The notes beneath the pieces are model-generated. The model saw nothing but the letters and a program-made list of their open reading frames with translations. It ran no database searches and was not told where the DNA came from. The position numbers and the translations under genes were made by a program. Shown here piece after piece: positions 1-9,127 of a stretch of 64,000 bases of DNA. Each line of letters opens with the position of its first letter. Position 1 is the stretch's first letter. The stretch is from positions 806,001 to 870,000 of the forward strand of contig CP077641.1 of NCBI GenBank assembly GCA_019056435.1, written 5' to 3'. The DNA is from Stutzerimonas stutzeri. Its GTDB lineage: Bacteria; Pseudomonadota; Gammaproteobacteria; Pseudomonadales; Pseudomonadaceae.

Positions 1-642
1 CTTTTCGATCTCGACAACACCCTCCTGGCCGGCGACAGCGACCACGCCTGGGGCGAATTCCTCTGCCAGCGCGGCCTGGTCGACACCGAGTCCTATCGCG
101 CGCGCAACGACGCCTTCTATCAGGACTACCTGGCCGGCCGACTGGACGTGCACGCCTATCAGAACTTCTGTCAGGAATTGCTCGGCCGCAGCGAAATGGC
201 GCAGCTCCAGCAGTGGCACGCCGAGTTCATGCGCGACCACATCGAACCCATCGTGCTGGCCAAGGGCGAAGCACTGGTGCGTCAACACCACGAGGCCGGC
301 GACCGGGTGGTGATCATCACCGCCACCAACCGCTTCATTACCGGCCCGATCGCCAGGCGCCTGGGCGTCGACACCCTCCTCGCCACCGAATGCGAGATGC
401 GCGATGGCCGCTACACCGGGCGGCTTACCGACATTCCCTGCTTCCAGGAAGGCAAGGTCACCCGCATCGAGCGCTGGCTGCAGGACAACGATCAGAGCCT
501 GGACGGCAGCTATTTCTACAGCGACTCGCGCAACGATCTGCCACTGCTCGAACGCGTCAGCCATCCGGTTGCCGTCGACCCGGACCCAACGCTCCGGCAG
601 ATCGCCAAGCAGCGCGGCTGGAAGGTCATTTCGCTGCGCTGA
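1..642 (+). CDS. HAD-IB family hydrolase (5' partial)
   Basis: The frame is open from the first base and begins with the HAD motif I (FDLDNTLL, bases 4-27), so only a few N-terminal residues lie outside the window. A motif with Thr (IITATN, near 316-333) matches HAD motif II. The [11 protein letters not shown] stretch near 520-553 matches motif III, where the Asp pair binds magnesium. This is the layout of the phosphoserine phosphatase-like HAD-IB subfamily, whose members hydrolyse small phosphate esters in the cytoplasm. The exact substrate cannot be read from the sequence. The stop overlaps by 17 bases the restored 3' end of the convergent MFS gene. Confidence 0.85.
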   Translation, partial: LFDLDNTLLAGDSDHAWGEFLCQRGLVDTESYRARNDAFYQDYLAGRLDVHAYQNFCQELLGRSEMAQLQQWHAEFMRDHIEPIVLAKGEALVRQHHEAGDRVVIITATNRFITGPIARRLGVDTLLATECEMRDGRYTGRLTDIPCFQEGKVTRIERWLQDNDQSLDGSYFYSDSRNDLPLLERVSHPVAVDPDPTLRQIAKQRGWKVISLR

Positions 643-1859
643 AGGGCGGGCGCTGACCGCGCAGCGTAACCCACCAGCCTGCGGCGAGACCCGCCAACAG
701 CAGCGCGCCACCCCCGTAAAAGCCAGGAGAAGCCGCCCGGGACGGTCAGCAGGAGAAAGGCCAATGGCGGACCGAGCGCAGCCCCCAGGTCCTGGCCGAT
801 CGAGTAGCGGGTCATCGAGCGCACCACGTCGCCCTGGCGCGCGGCATCCGCCGCCAGCGCATCACCGAGCGTGGTCAGGGCCGTGCACAGCACCATGACC
901 AGCAGGCACAGCAGCAGCCATAACCCCAGCGGCAGGTTGAGGACCAGGCAGCCGAAAGCCAACGCCATTGACGCCTGCGCCGCCACCAGCAACGGCAGGC
1001 GTCCCTGTGGGCCGTCGCTGAGCGACCCGATCCGACCGCCTAGCCATGTCTCCCAGCTCCAGCGTGCTGCCTGCAACAACCCCGACAGCGCAGTCACGCC
1101 AAACAGCACGCCAAACAGCGCAATTTCGGCCCCATAGAGATGAGCGATCAGCGCGCTGAGGGTCGCAGCCAGCACGCCCTGCACCAGCAGCGCAATGCTG
1201 AAGCCGTTGAAGACGATGCGCCGCCAGTGACGCGGCAGCGCGGCAGCCGTCGACCGGCTCGCCCGCTGGCTGGGCAAGGGTTGGTGACCGGCCGGCGGGT
1301 GAAATCCGAACAGCAGCAATGGAAATCCCAGCAGCGCCACCGCGCCGAACGCCAGGGCGAGCGCCGGCAGGCCGAACACGGGCACCAGCAGCCCGCCAAC
1401 CAACATACCGACAAGACTGCCCAGGCGGTACAGCCCGTTGTACAGACCCATGGCCCGGCCGCGCTGATCGTCAGCGGCGCAATAGACGACCGCCGACAGC
1501 CCGCCGATGCGAAAGAACGACCACGCCACGCCCCAAAGCGCGCGCAGCACCAGCCAGGCGACGAACCCACTGGCCAACGCGTAGCCGGCAGTGGTGACGA
1601 CCCCGAGCATGACCGCCACCAGCAGGCCAGCCTTCAGGGAGATGCGCGCGTAGAGCGCCCCGATCAGCGGGTTGAATGGCAGACGGATGAACCGGTTGAC
1701 CGCCAACAGCACGCCTACCTGCCAGAGCGAATCCAGCCCGGCCTCGCGCCAGTAGATCGGCAGCGCGATGTAGAGCATGGAATCGCCAGTCAGGCACAGG
1801 GCGGTGACCAGCGCCACGATGACGACATCTGCCGGTGCCTTGCTGGCCGCTCCGGTCAT
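626..1859 (-). CDS. MFS transporter (frameshifted near the 3' end)
   Basis: A hydrophobic protein with about twelve membrane segments and the N-terminal MFS layout (start [13 protein letters not shown]). The frame derails in the last transmembrane helix. Removing one base from the run at 718-721 (AAAA on the + strand) restores a natural ending, with a helix reading [16 protein letters not shown] and a stop at 626-628. That gives about 410 residues, the usual MFS size. In the uncorrected frame the tail is basic and non-hydrophobic, down to 516. The start codon overlaps the stop of the upstream DUF2269 gene (ATGA), so the gene is probably translationally coupled and last in a four-gene operon. 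Substrate unknown. Confidence 0.8.
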
Positions 1860-2326
1860 CACATCCCCTTGCTCACCATCAGATAGAAGATCGCCACAAA
1901 GGCGATGAACGCCGGCCAGCCCAGGGCAAACCACCAGCGCATGTAACGGAACGCCTCGGGCGCGAGCGGGGTGCCGTCCCGCAGGGCCTGTTCGGCCAGC
2001 CTGTGCACGCGAATCTGCAGCCAGACCACGGGTAACCAGCACGCACCGGCCAGTATGTACAGACCGATGCTCCATTTGAGCCAGGGCTGGCTCAGATCGA
2101 AGCCGGCCAGGTGCACCAGCGCCAGGCCACTGAGCGGCTGAACGATGGCCGTGGTCGCGGTAAAGGCCCAGTCGGCGAACACCAGATGGCGGAAGGTCAC
2201 CGCGATCACCTCGATCCGCCCGCTGCGCCAGGCGCGCCAGCTGTAGTAGGCCGAGCCGAGCCCGGTGCCGAACAGGATCGTCGAAGACAGGATGTGCAGC
2301 GTCTTGATCAGCAGATAGAGACTCAT
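1859..2326 (-). CDS. DUF2269-family integral membrane protein
   Basis: A 155-residue protein with about four membrane segments, starting MSLYLLIKTLHILSS. The early His and the GTGLGSAYY stretch after helix 1 are typical of DUF2269 proteins, whose role is unknown. The longer open frame upstream (to 2737) lies inside the SDR-DoxX gene and is rejected, because this ATG overlaps the SDR-DoxX stop as ATGA. It is the third gene of the operon. A second protein of the same general type is the first gene, so two related membrane proteins flank the SDR-DoxX fusion. Confidence 0.8.
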   Translation of the reverse strand: MSLYLLIKTLHILSSTILFGTGLGSAYYSWRAWRSGRIEVIAVTFRHLVFADWAFTATTAIVQPLSGLALVHLAGFDLSQPWLKWSIGLYILAGACWLPVVWLQIRVHRLAEQALRDGTPLAPEAFRYMRWWFALGWPAFIAFVAIFYLMVSKGM

Positions 2327-3591
2327 CGCGTGCGCGTCCGGGCAGGTTCGGTCAACAGCAGCCAGAGCGTGGCCACCAGCAGCACCAGATTCTTGGCCAC
2401 TGCGGCGAACGGGTCGAACCAGTAATGCGGCAGCCACAGGCTGATGATGAGCATGTAGCCCAGCATCAGCGCCAGCTGTGCGCGCAAAGCATCGCGGCGC
2501 CACCGCCGCAGGAGCAAACCCAGGCCCAACGCCGCATCGGCCAGCGCCCCCGCGACGACCGCGAGGGTGGCCGCAAACCCGGTGATGCCCAGTTCCGCCA
2601 TGATCCGCAGCCCCCACTCGAACCCCGGACCGAGGCAGACCGCCGCCGTGCCCAGCCAGATCAAGACGAGCACGGCGAGCATCAAGGGACGCAGCGTCAA
2701 TGCCACGCTCAGCTCGCGTCGCGGCCAGTCGAGCCACGGGCTGGCCACGGGGGCCGCCTCGTGACCACAGCGCTCGCGCATCGAGGTTGACGAGGCGAGG
2801 TTGTCACGTCGCGCCAGGCGCAGCGTCTGGGCATTGAGCGCACGCCAACCCAGGCGATTGCCCGCTCGTGCGCCAAGCGAAGCCAGCGCGCCGGGTATCT
2901 CGACGTAATGCGCCGGCCCCCAGCCCTGAGCGGCACGCAGCCGGTCGATCAACTGTGGGAGCGTCATCGCCTCCGGGCCGACCAGGGGCACGATGCAGGA
3001 CGCCGCTGGCCACTGCCGCAACAGACCGAGCACCGCGACGAGCAGGTCGTCCAGCTGCAGCGGCTGAATGCGTGCGCGCGTGTCGAGCAAAGGGATCAGC
3101 GGCCAGGGCGACAAGCGGGTCAGCCAGCCGCTGCTGGCTCCACCCTCACCGACCACCAGCGACGGCCGCAGCACCACCGCTGTCAGGTTCAGACCGAGTA
3201 GATAGTCATCGGCGGCGCCCTTGCTGGCCAGGAAAGGCACATCAGGGTGCTCACCCGCACCCAGGGCCGAAAACTGGATGACCGGGCAGTGTTGGCGTTC
3301 AGCCAGATCGAACAGCGCCCGGGCCCCGGCATCCTGCACGGCCGCGACAGCCTGAGCATCGCTGCTCAGCACACCGCTGGCGTTGATCAGCAGGTCGACA
3401 TCTTCCGGCCAGCCGAACACGCCGGGCGTCACCGCCAGCGCGGCCAGGTCCAGCGAGCGCCACTGCACGCCGGGCCACGCCCCGCCCCTGCCCGAACGAG
3501 ACGTGGCGACGACCTCATGCCCGCGCGCCAGCAGCGCCCGCAGCAGATGCCGGCCGATGAAACCGCTGGCGCCTACCAGCAGGATACGCAT
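2323..3591 (-). CDS. SDR-family oxidoreductase fused to a DoxX-like membrane domain
   Basis: A 422-residue two-domain protein. Residues 1 to about 285 form an atypical extended SDR: the NAD(P)-binding motif GASGFIG starts at residue 7, and the fold resembles NAD-dependent epimerases and NmrA-like proteins. Residues about 295-420 hold four hydrophobic helices like the DoxX/DoxD family. The soluble half would sit in the cytoplasm and the tail in the inner membrane. No substrate can be assigned. Start and stop both overlap neighbours as ATGA, placing it second in a tightly coupled operon (DUF2269-like, this gene, DUF2269, MFS). Confidence 0.85.
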   Translation of the reverse strand: MRILLVGASGFIGRHLLRALLARGHEVVATSRSGRGGAWPGVQWRSLDLAALAVTPGVFGWPEDVDLLINASGVLSSDAQAVAAVQDAGARALFDLAERQHCPVIQFSALGAGEHPDVPFLASKGAADDYLLGLNLTAVVLRPSLVVGEGGASSGWLTRLSPWPLIPLLDTRARIQPLQLDDLLVAVLGLLRQWPAASCIVPLVGPEAMTLPQLIDRLRAAQGWGPAHYVEIPGALASLGARAGNRLGWRALNAQTLRLARRDNLASSTSMRERCGHEAAPVASPWLDWPRRELSVALTLRPLMLAVLVLIWLGTAAVCLGPGFEWGLRIMAELGITGFAATLAVVAGALADAALGLGLLLRRWRRDALRAQLALMLGYMLIISLWLPHYWFDPFAAVAKNLVLLVATLWLLLTEPARTRTR

Positions 3592-4031
3592 CAGACCGGC
3601 TTGGCTCCCATCAGGCCCATGATCGCCAGGAGAATCAGCAGGATCAGCCCGGCATAGACCAGCGCAAAGCGTGGGAGCTTCGCCGGTACCGGGGCGTCAC
3701 CCGCGGCCTGCCAGGCGCGCAGGCGGCCACCGAGTAGCAAGGTCAGCGGCACCAGGATCAGGAAGAGGATCGAGCTGGCCAGCAGCCACAGCTGGCCCAG
3801 GGGGAAACCCGCCAGGTGCGCCAGCCACCAGCCCGTCACGGGCAGCAACAGCCCCAGCGCGGCGAGCAGCGGCAGCGACATCAACCGGGTTCGGCGCAGC
3901 TTCTGCTGCAGCACGGCCGGATCGGCGCGACGCCAGGCCTTCCAGAGCATGGCGACATGCGCGATCAACCCCAGGGTGAGCAGGATCGCCAGGGCGGCGT
4001 GCACGATGTTAAGCAGCGTGTAGTGTTCCAT
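3591..4031 (-). CDS. DUF2269-like integral membrane protein
   Basis: A 146-residue protein with four predicted membrane helices (MEHYTLLNIVHAALAILL at the start, further helices near 50-70, 80-105 and 122-142). A basic cytoplasmic loop lies between helices 1 and 2. It resembles DUF2269 in size, topology and its early His. It is the first gene of the operon that reads on into the SDR-DoxX fusion, and its stop overlaps that gene's ATG. Only about 20 bases separate its start from the ilvA stop, so ilvA read-through may drive the operon. Confidence 0.65.
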   Translation of the reverse strand: MEHYTLLNIVHAALAILLTLGLIAHVAMLWKAWRRADPAVLQQKLRRTRLMSLPLLAALGLLLPVTGWWLAHLAGFPLGQLWLLASSILFLILVPLTLLLGGRLRAWQAAGDAPVPAKLPRFALVYAGLILLILLAIMGLMGAKPV

Positions 4032-4051
4032 CGGGCCTCACGGTTACGGCA

Positions 4052-5566
4052 TCAGCCGAGAAAGAGTCGATAGGCGGGATTGTCCGTCTCATCCCAGTAG
4101 CGGTAGCCAATTTTGTCCAACGCCCCCGGCAACAGGTGGCGCTCCTCGGCCGGAACCTGCAGGCCGGCGACCACACGCCCGTCCGCCGCACCATGGTTGC
4201 GGTAATGGAACATGGAAATGTTCCAGCGACCGCCCAGATTGTTGAGGAAATTGAAAAGCGCGCCCGGGCGCTCCGGAAACTCGAAGCGGTAGACCACTTC
4301 GTCGCTGACGCCCGAGGCATGCCCACCGACCATGTGACGGATGTGCAGCTTGGCCAATTCATTGTCGGTCAGGTCGAGCACCGGGAAACCCTGCGCCCGG
4401 AGCCCTTCGACCAGCGCCGCCCGGGGGTCGTTTTCCGGGTGGGTCTGCACGCCGACGAAGATGTGCGCCTCGCGGTCCTGGTGGTAGCGGTAGTTGAATT
4501 CGGTGATCTGGCGCTTACCGATGGCTTCGCAGAAGGCCTTGAAGCTGCCGGGCTCCTCCGGGATGGTGACAGCGATGATCGCCTCGCGCTTCTCGCCCAG
4601 CTCGGCACGTTCGGCCACATGGCGCAGGCGATCGAAATTGACGTTGGCGCCCGAGTCGATGCCGACCAGCACCTGCTGCTCGATGCCTTCGCGCTCGACG
4701 TAGCGCTTGATGCCGGCGACGGCCAGCGCACCAGCCGGCTCGGTGATCGAACGGGTGTCGTCGTAGATGTCCTTGATAGCCGCGCAGATCTCGTCGGTGC
4801 TGACGGTGATGACTTCGTCGACGTAATCCTTGCAGATGTCGAAGGTGTGCTGGCCGATCTGTGCCACGGCCACCCCGTCGGCGAAGATGCCGACCTGCGG
4901 CAGCACCACGCGCTCACCGGCGGCCAGCGCCTGCTGCAGGCAGTTGGAATCGTCCGGCTCGACACCGATGACCTTGGTCTCAGGATGAAGGTATTTGACG
5001 TAGGCGGCGATCCCGGCGATCAGACCACCGCCGCCGACCGGGACGAAGATTGCATGCAGCGGCCCCTGGTGCTGGCGCAGGATCTCCATGGCCACCGTGC
5101 CCTGCCCGGCGATCACGTGCGGGTCGTCGTAGGGGTGGACGTAGACCAGGCCCTTCTCCTCGACCAGCTTCAGCGAATGTGCCAGCGCTTCGGGAAAGGA
5201 ATCCCCATGCAGCACGGCCTTGCCGCCCCGCGAGCGCACCCCCTGCACCTTCAGTTCCGGCGTGGTGCGCGGCATGACGATGGTCGCTTTCACCCCCATG
5301 TGCTTGGCGGCCAGCGCCAGACCTTGCGCATGATTGCCGGCCGATGCGGTGACCACGCCACGCGCCAGCTCCTCGGCGGAAAGCTGTGCCAGCTTGTTGT
5401 AGGCGCCTCGAATCTTGAACGAGAAGACCGGCTGCAGATCCTCGCGCTTGAGCAGAATCTGGTTGCCCAGCCGCTCGGAGAGCTGACGTGCGGGCTGGAG
5501 CGGGGTTTCCACGGCGACATCATAGACGCGCGAGGTGAGGATCTTCTTGACGTAGTTTTCGAGCAT
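4052..5566 (-). CDS. ilvA: Threonine ammonia-lyase, biosynthetic (threonine deaminase)
   Basis: A PLP enzyme that deaminates L-threonine to 2-oxobutanoate, the first committed step to isoleucine. It has 504 residues, the full length of the long biosynthetic form. The PLP lysine is K51 in [10 protein letters not shown], and the phosphate-binding glycine loop reads VGGGGLIAG. The catalytic domain runs to about residue 325. Two ACT-like regulatory domains follow (about 330-405 and 425-500), which in this family bind isoleucine and valine. It is divergent from rpiA, with 173 bases between the starts. The frame is intact, unlike many neighbours. Confidence 0.97.
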   Translation of the reverse strand: MLENYVKKILTSRVYDVAVETPLQPARQLSERLGNQILLKREDLQPVFSFKIRGAYNKLAQLSAEELARGVVTASAGNHAQGLALAAKHMGVKATIVMPRTTPELKVQGVRSRGGKAVLHGDSFPEALAHSLKLVEEKGLVYVHPYDDPHVIAGQGTVAMEILRQHQGPLHAIFVPVGGGGLIAGIAAYVKYLHPETKVIGVEPDDSNCLQQALAAGERVVLPQVGIFADGVAVAQIGQHTFDICKDYVDEVITVSTDEICAAIKDIYDDTRSITEPAGALAVAGIKRYVEREGIEQQVLVGIDSGANVNFDRLRHVAERAELGEKREAIIAVTIPEEPGSFKAFCEAIGKRQITEFNYRYHQDREAHIFVGVQTHPENDPRAALVEGLRAQGFPVLDLTDNELAKLHIRHMVGGHASGVSDEVVYRFEFPERPGALFNFLNNLGGRWNISMFHYRNHGAADGRVVAGLQVPAEERHLLPGALDKIGYRYWDETDNPAYRLFLG

Positions 5567-5739
5567 CGTGGGCTATCTTGGCGGGCACTGCGGGGCCAAC
5601 GAGTCTACTCTGCGGAAAACGCGCCGACCACCAACAATCGGCGCGCGAAACACCGTTACAGCCTCGACGCGCAAGACCCGCCGGTGCCTCGCCGCTATAC
5701 TGGCGCCCCTCGTTTCCTCTCCGCCCGGACCCTTACGCC

Positions 5740-6410
5740 ATGACCCAGGATCAACTCAAGCAGGCGGTCGCCCAGGCCGCTGTCGACCTCATCGTTCCGC
5801 AGCTCACCGACCGCAGCATCGTCGGCATCGGCACCGGCTCCACCGCCAACTTCTTCATCGATCTGCTGGCCAAGCACAAGGGCTTCTTCGACGGCGCGGT
5901 GGCCAGCTCCGAAGCGACTGCCGAGCGCCTGAAGGGTCACGGTATTCCGGTCTATGACCTCAATTCGGTGGCGGAACTGGAGTTCTACGTCGACGGCGCG
6001 GACGAAACCAACAGCCATCTGGAGCTGATCAAGGGGGCGGCGCGGCCCTGACCCGCGAGAAGATCGTCGCGGCCGTCGCCAGGACCTTCATCTGCATCGC
6101 CGACGGCAGCAAGCTGGTCGAGCGACTCGGCGCCTTTCCCCTGCCGGTCGAGGTCATCCCCATGGCGCGCAGCCATGTCGCCCGCGAGCTGGTCAAGCTC
6201 GGCGGTGACCCGGTCTACCGCGACGGCGTGGTGACCGACAACGGCAATGTCATCCTCGATGTGCACAACCTGATGATCGGCTTCGCCCCGGAGCTCGAGG
6301 CGCAGATCAACAACATCGTTGGCGTGGTCACCAACGGCCTGTTCGCCATGCGTCCGGCCGACATCCTGTTGCTCGGCACCAAGGATGGCGTTCAGTCGCT
6401 CAAGCGCTGA
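5740..6410 (+). CDS. rpiA: Ribose-5-phosphate isomerase A (frameshifted)
   Basis: Interconverts ribose-5-phosphate and ribulose-5-phosphate in the pentose phosphate pathway. The substrate-phosphate motif GTGSTANFF and the catalytic-site motif DGADETN are present. The frame breaks straight after KG, where RpiA needs [11 protein letters not shown]. Adding one G to the run at 6033-6037 joins the two halves into a 223-residue protein ending in KDGVQSLKR, the normal RpiA length. The ATG at 5740 matches the family N-terminus ([11 protein letters not shown]). A real knockout of this gene would be costly, so the shift is most likely a sequencing error. Confidence 0.93.
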
Positions 6411-6416
6411 GGCCGG

Positions 6417-7330
6417 TCAGCCGCCCTTGCGGAACCGGTAAAACAGGTTGGGCTCGCTGACCAGAAAGACGGTGCCATCCGGACCCATGGCGAGCCCCTC
6501 GGCCTGCGGCACATCAGCCGTCAGCCCGTGATTCCCGGCCCGCAACGACAGCGTGCTGATGGGTTTGCCATGGATGTCGAGCTCGACCACCAGGCGTGAC
6601 TCGTCCGAGAGCGCCAGCAGATGCCCGGTCTGCTCGTCGTACTGCAGGCTGGACAGATCGCGCACGAAAAGATCGGCGTCGCGCTCGAGGTCCTCGGTGA
6701 CGTGCACCGCCAGCGGCTGATCACCAGGGGCATAGGAAATCCCTGCACTTCATAGATGCGCACCGGGTCGCGCTCCTTGGCAACGAACAGGCGCTTGCCG
6801 ACCACGTCATAGGCCAGCCCCTCGAACCCCTTGTTACCGTTCTGCCCGATGCCCAGCGAAAGCTGCTGACTGGTCGCCGCGTCGATCACGCGGGTCTGCT
6901 CGTCCACCTCTACGCGCAGCAGGCGTTGCGGCCGCTCGTCACTGACCACATAGACGCCGGGCGAGACGTATTCGATCGCCTCGGGGTCGCCAAAGCCCAC
7001 CAACGCGATGGCCCGAAGCAATTTGCCGTCCAGGCTGAGCTCGAGCAGCTGCGGGTTGCCGTTGGTGATGGCGATCAGGCTGTTGCGGTCGGGATCGAAG
7101 GTCAGCGCCGAGAGGTCGTCTTCGATACCCTCGACCGGCTGCGCCTGGATCTCGGCGCGGTAGTCGGGTAGCCAGAGCGAGGCGGCCTCGCGCTGATCGG
7201 CCTCGCGCCATTGCCCGAAATGAAACCAGGTCTGCTCGAAGAAGCGGAAGTATTGGCCGACCGCGATCGCCAGCAGCAGGGCGGCGCCGGCCATCACGGC
7301 CAGTGTCGATTTGAAAGCTAGGCGCATCAT
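6417..7330 (-). CDS. SdiA-regulated domain protein, YjiK-like (frameshifted)
   Basis: Starts MMRLAFKSTLAVMAG with an N-terminal membrane anchor or signal segment (about residues 8-25). It continues as a periplasmic beta-propeller-like domain with repeats of the type L(T/A)FDP..N.L..ITN. This matches the SdiA-regulated (PF06977) family, of unknown biochemical role. The frame breaks after GFP. Adding one base to GG at 6735-6736 restores the path into YAPGDQPLAVHVTEDLE and on to the stop at 6417. It ends six bases from the rpiA stop (convergent). The next gene leftwards on this strand is a paralogue of the same family. Confidence 0.75.
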
Positions 7331-7435
7331 GCACCCTCGAGAATGGGAGGAGCGACAGGGTGCACGGCCAACCTTAGCCGAAACTTAATGGCGGCTCCCC
7401 TGGGCGCAGACATGGACAGCAACCGCCGCAGACCG

Positions 7436-8346
7436 TTACCGCTTGCGGCTGAATACGTAGAGCAGGTTGGGTTCGGCGATCACATAGATATCGCCGCGCT
7501 CGTCCATGGCCACGCCTTCGGCCTGGTCGATACCGTCCACCAGGCCGTTGAGGCCACCGAACAGGCTGATGAAGCTGCGCGGCCGCCCCATCAGGTCGAG
7601 TTCGACCAGCAGCCGGGACTCATCGGACAGCATCAGGGTGTGGCCAGTGCGTGGATCAATGGTCACCGAGGAGATGTCACGCACCAACAGCGGCTGCCTG
7701 GGCAGGGCTTCGAGCACTCCGGGCGCGCCGTCTTCACCCGGGAACGGCAGCTCGAACAGGCCCTGTGGATCGCGCTCCTTGGCCAGCAGCATGCGTTGGG
7801 TAAGCGGATTCCAGGCCAGGCCTTCGAAGCCTTTGTTGCCCGCCTCTTCGAAACCCAGGTCATAGGTGGCCAGGTCGTTCAGGTCGAGGCTTTCCACACC
7901 GGGAGGCAACTGGAACACCGCGACCAGCCGACGACGCTCATCGACGATGCCCAGGCGCCCGTCATCCAGCGCCTCGACTGCCTCGGGATCGGAAAAGCCG
8001 GTCAGTTTCACCCGTCGCAGCACAACCCCGCCGGGCGTGAATTCAACGAGCTGGGGGTTCTGCCCGGTCACGGTGAACAGCGTCCCGGTCGCTGGATTCC
8101 AGGTGAGGCCGGAGGTTTCATCTTCCTCGAGCCCGGCAACCGTGCCTCGAGCACCAGCTCGTAGTCCGGCAGCCAGACACTCGCGGCCCGCTGCTGGTCG
8201 CTGGTCCGCTGCTCCTGCCAGAGGAGGCGCAACTGGTCATCCCAGTGCAGCAAGGCACCGGCCACCAGGACCAGGAGCAGAACGAGACCGAGCAGGGTGA
8301 ACAGGGCGAGACGCAGGCGGGAACGTGAACGAGGCTTGGCTGACAT
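7436..8346 (-). CDS. SdiA-regulated domain protein, YjiK-like paralogue (frameshifted)
   Basis: The same architecture as the gene at 6417-7330: a basic N-terminus, one membrane segment (about residues 13-32), then a propeller-like periplasmic domain. The motifs NKGFEGLAW, AKERDP and SDESRLLVELD are shared with the paralogue. The frame breaks after ARLPG. One extra base in the CCCGG region at 8132-8136 restores LEEDETSGLTWNP and the rest of the chain, about 303 residues in all. The two genes point the same way with 105 bases between them and look like an old tandem duplication. The function is not established. Confidence 0.75.
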
Positions 8347-8438
8347 GCGAATGGGTTCCGGAAGCGAGGCCGGATTACAGCACGAGCCAGGGCCGGAAGA
8401 TACGGATCGGGCGTGGCGGGACGCCCGATCCGGCTGGA

Positions 8439-9104
8439 TCAGAGCACGCGACTGTCGAAGCGAGACAGTCCGACCAGCTCCAACACCAGCGAACTGCCCT
8501 GTTTCAACGGGCCGACGCCGGCAGGCGTGCCGGTCAGCACCACATCGCCCGGCTGCAGGCTGAAATGGCCAGCAATGTGCTGCAACAGCGGCAGGATGGC
8601 ATTGAGCATCTGGCTGCTATTGCCGTCCTGGCGCACTTCGCCGTCGATGGTCAGGCGAATGCCAATGTCATTCAGGTCGCTGACCGCATCGCCCGGTACG
8701 AAGGGCGCGAGCACCAGCGCACCGTCGAAGCTCTTGGCCAGTTCCCAGGGCTGGCCCTTCTCCTTCAGCCTGGCCTGCACGTCACGCAGGGTCAGGTCCA
8801 GCGCCGGGGCGAAGCCGGAAATGGCATCGCGCACCTCTTCTTCGCTGGGCTTGCGCGACAGCGGCTTGCCGATGAGCACGGCGATTTCGGCCTCGAAATG
8901 CACATCGCCCCGATCGGTCGGAATCGAAAAGCCGCCCGCTAGGGGCACGGCGCAACTGCCGGTCTTGATGAACAGCAGGGGCTCGGTGGGCACCGGGTTG
9001 TTCAACTCCTTCGCGTGCTCGGCGTAGTTGCGGCCGATGCACACGGCCTTGCCCAGCGGAAAGTGGATCGGGGTACCGTCGGTGTACTGGTGCTTGTAGG
9101 TCAT
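8439..9104 (-). CDS. Fumarylacetoacetate hydrolase (FAH) family protein
   Basis: A 221-residue protein of the YcgM/FAHD1 type. These enzymes hydrolyse acylpyruvates or decarboxylate oxaloacetate in the cytoplasm, using magnesium. Visible signatures are CIGRNYAEHAKE near residue 22, the metal-binding E-x-E in HFEAEIAVLIG near residue 70, and GTPAGVGPL near residue 193. The ATG at 9104 gives MTYKHQY. The longer frame upstream runs through the D2HGDH gene and is a shadow. It lies 23 bases downstream of the D2HGDH gene on the same strand and is probably co-transcribed with it. Confidence 0.9.
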   Translation of the reverse strand: MTYKHQYTDGTPIHFPLGKAVCIGRNYAEHAKELNNPVPTEPLLFIKTGSCAVPLAGGFSIPTDRGDVHFEAEIAVLIGKPLSRKPSEEEVRDAISGFAPALDLTLRDVQARLKEKGQPWELAKSFDGALVLAPFVPGDAVSDLNDIGIRLTIDGEVRQDGNSSQMLNAILPLLQHIAGHFSLQPGDVVLTGTPAGVGPLKQGSSLVLELVGLSRFDSRVL

Positions 9105-9127
9105 CGCGGAAATCTCAGAGAAGGGCT

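Noticed and set aside
4136..5743. 535-codon open frame opposite ilvA
   Set aside because: It is antisense to an intact ilvA. Its protein is an Asp/Val/Gly-rich mirror of high-GC codons with no motif.
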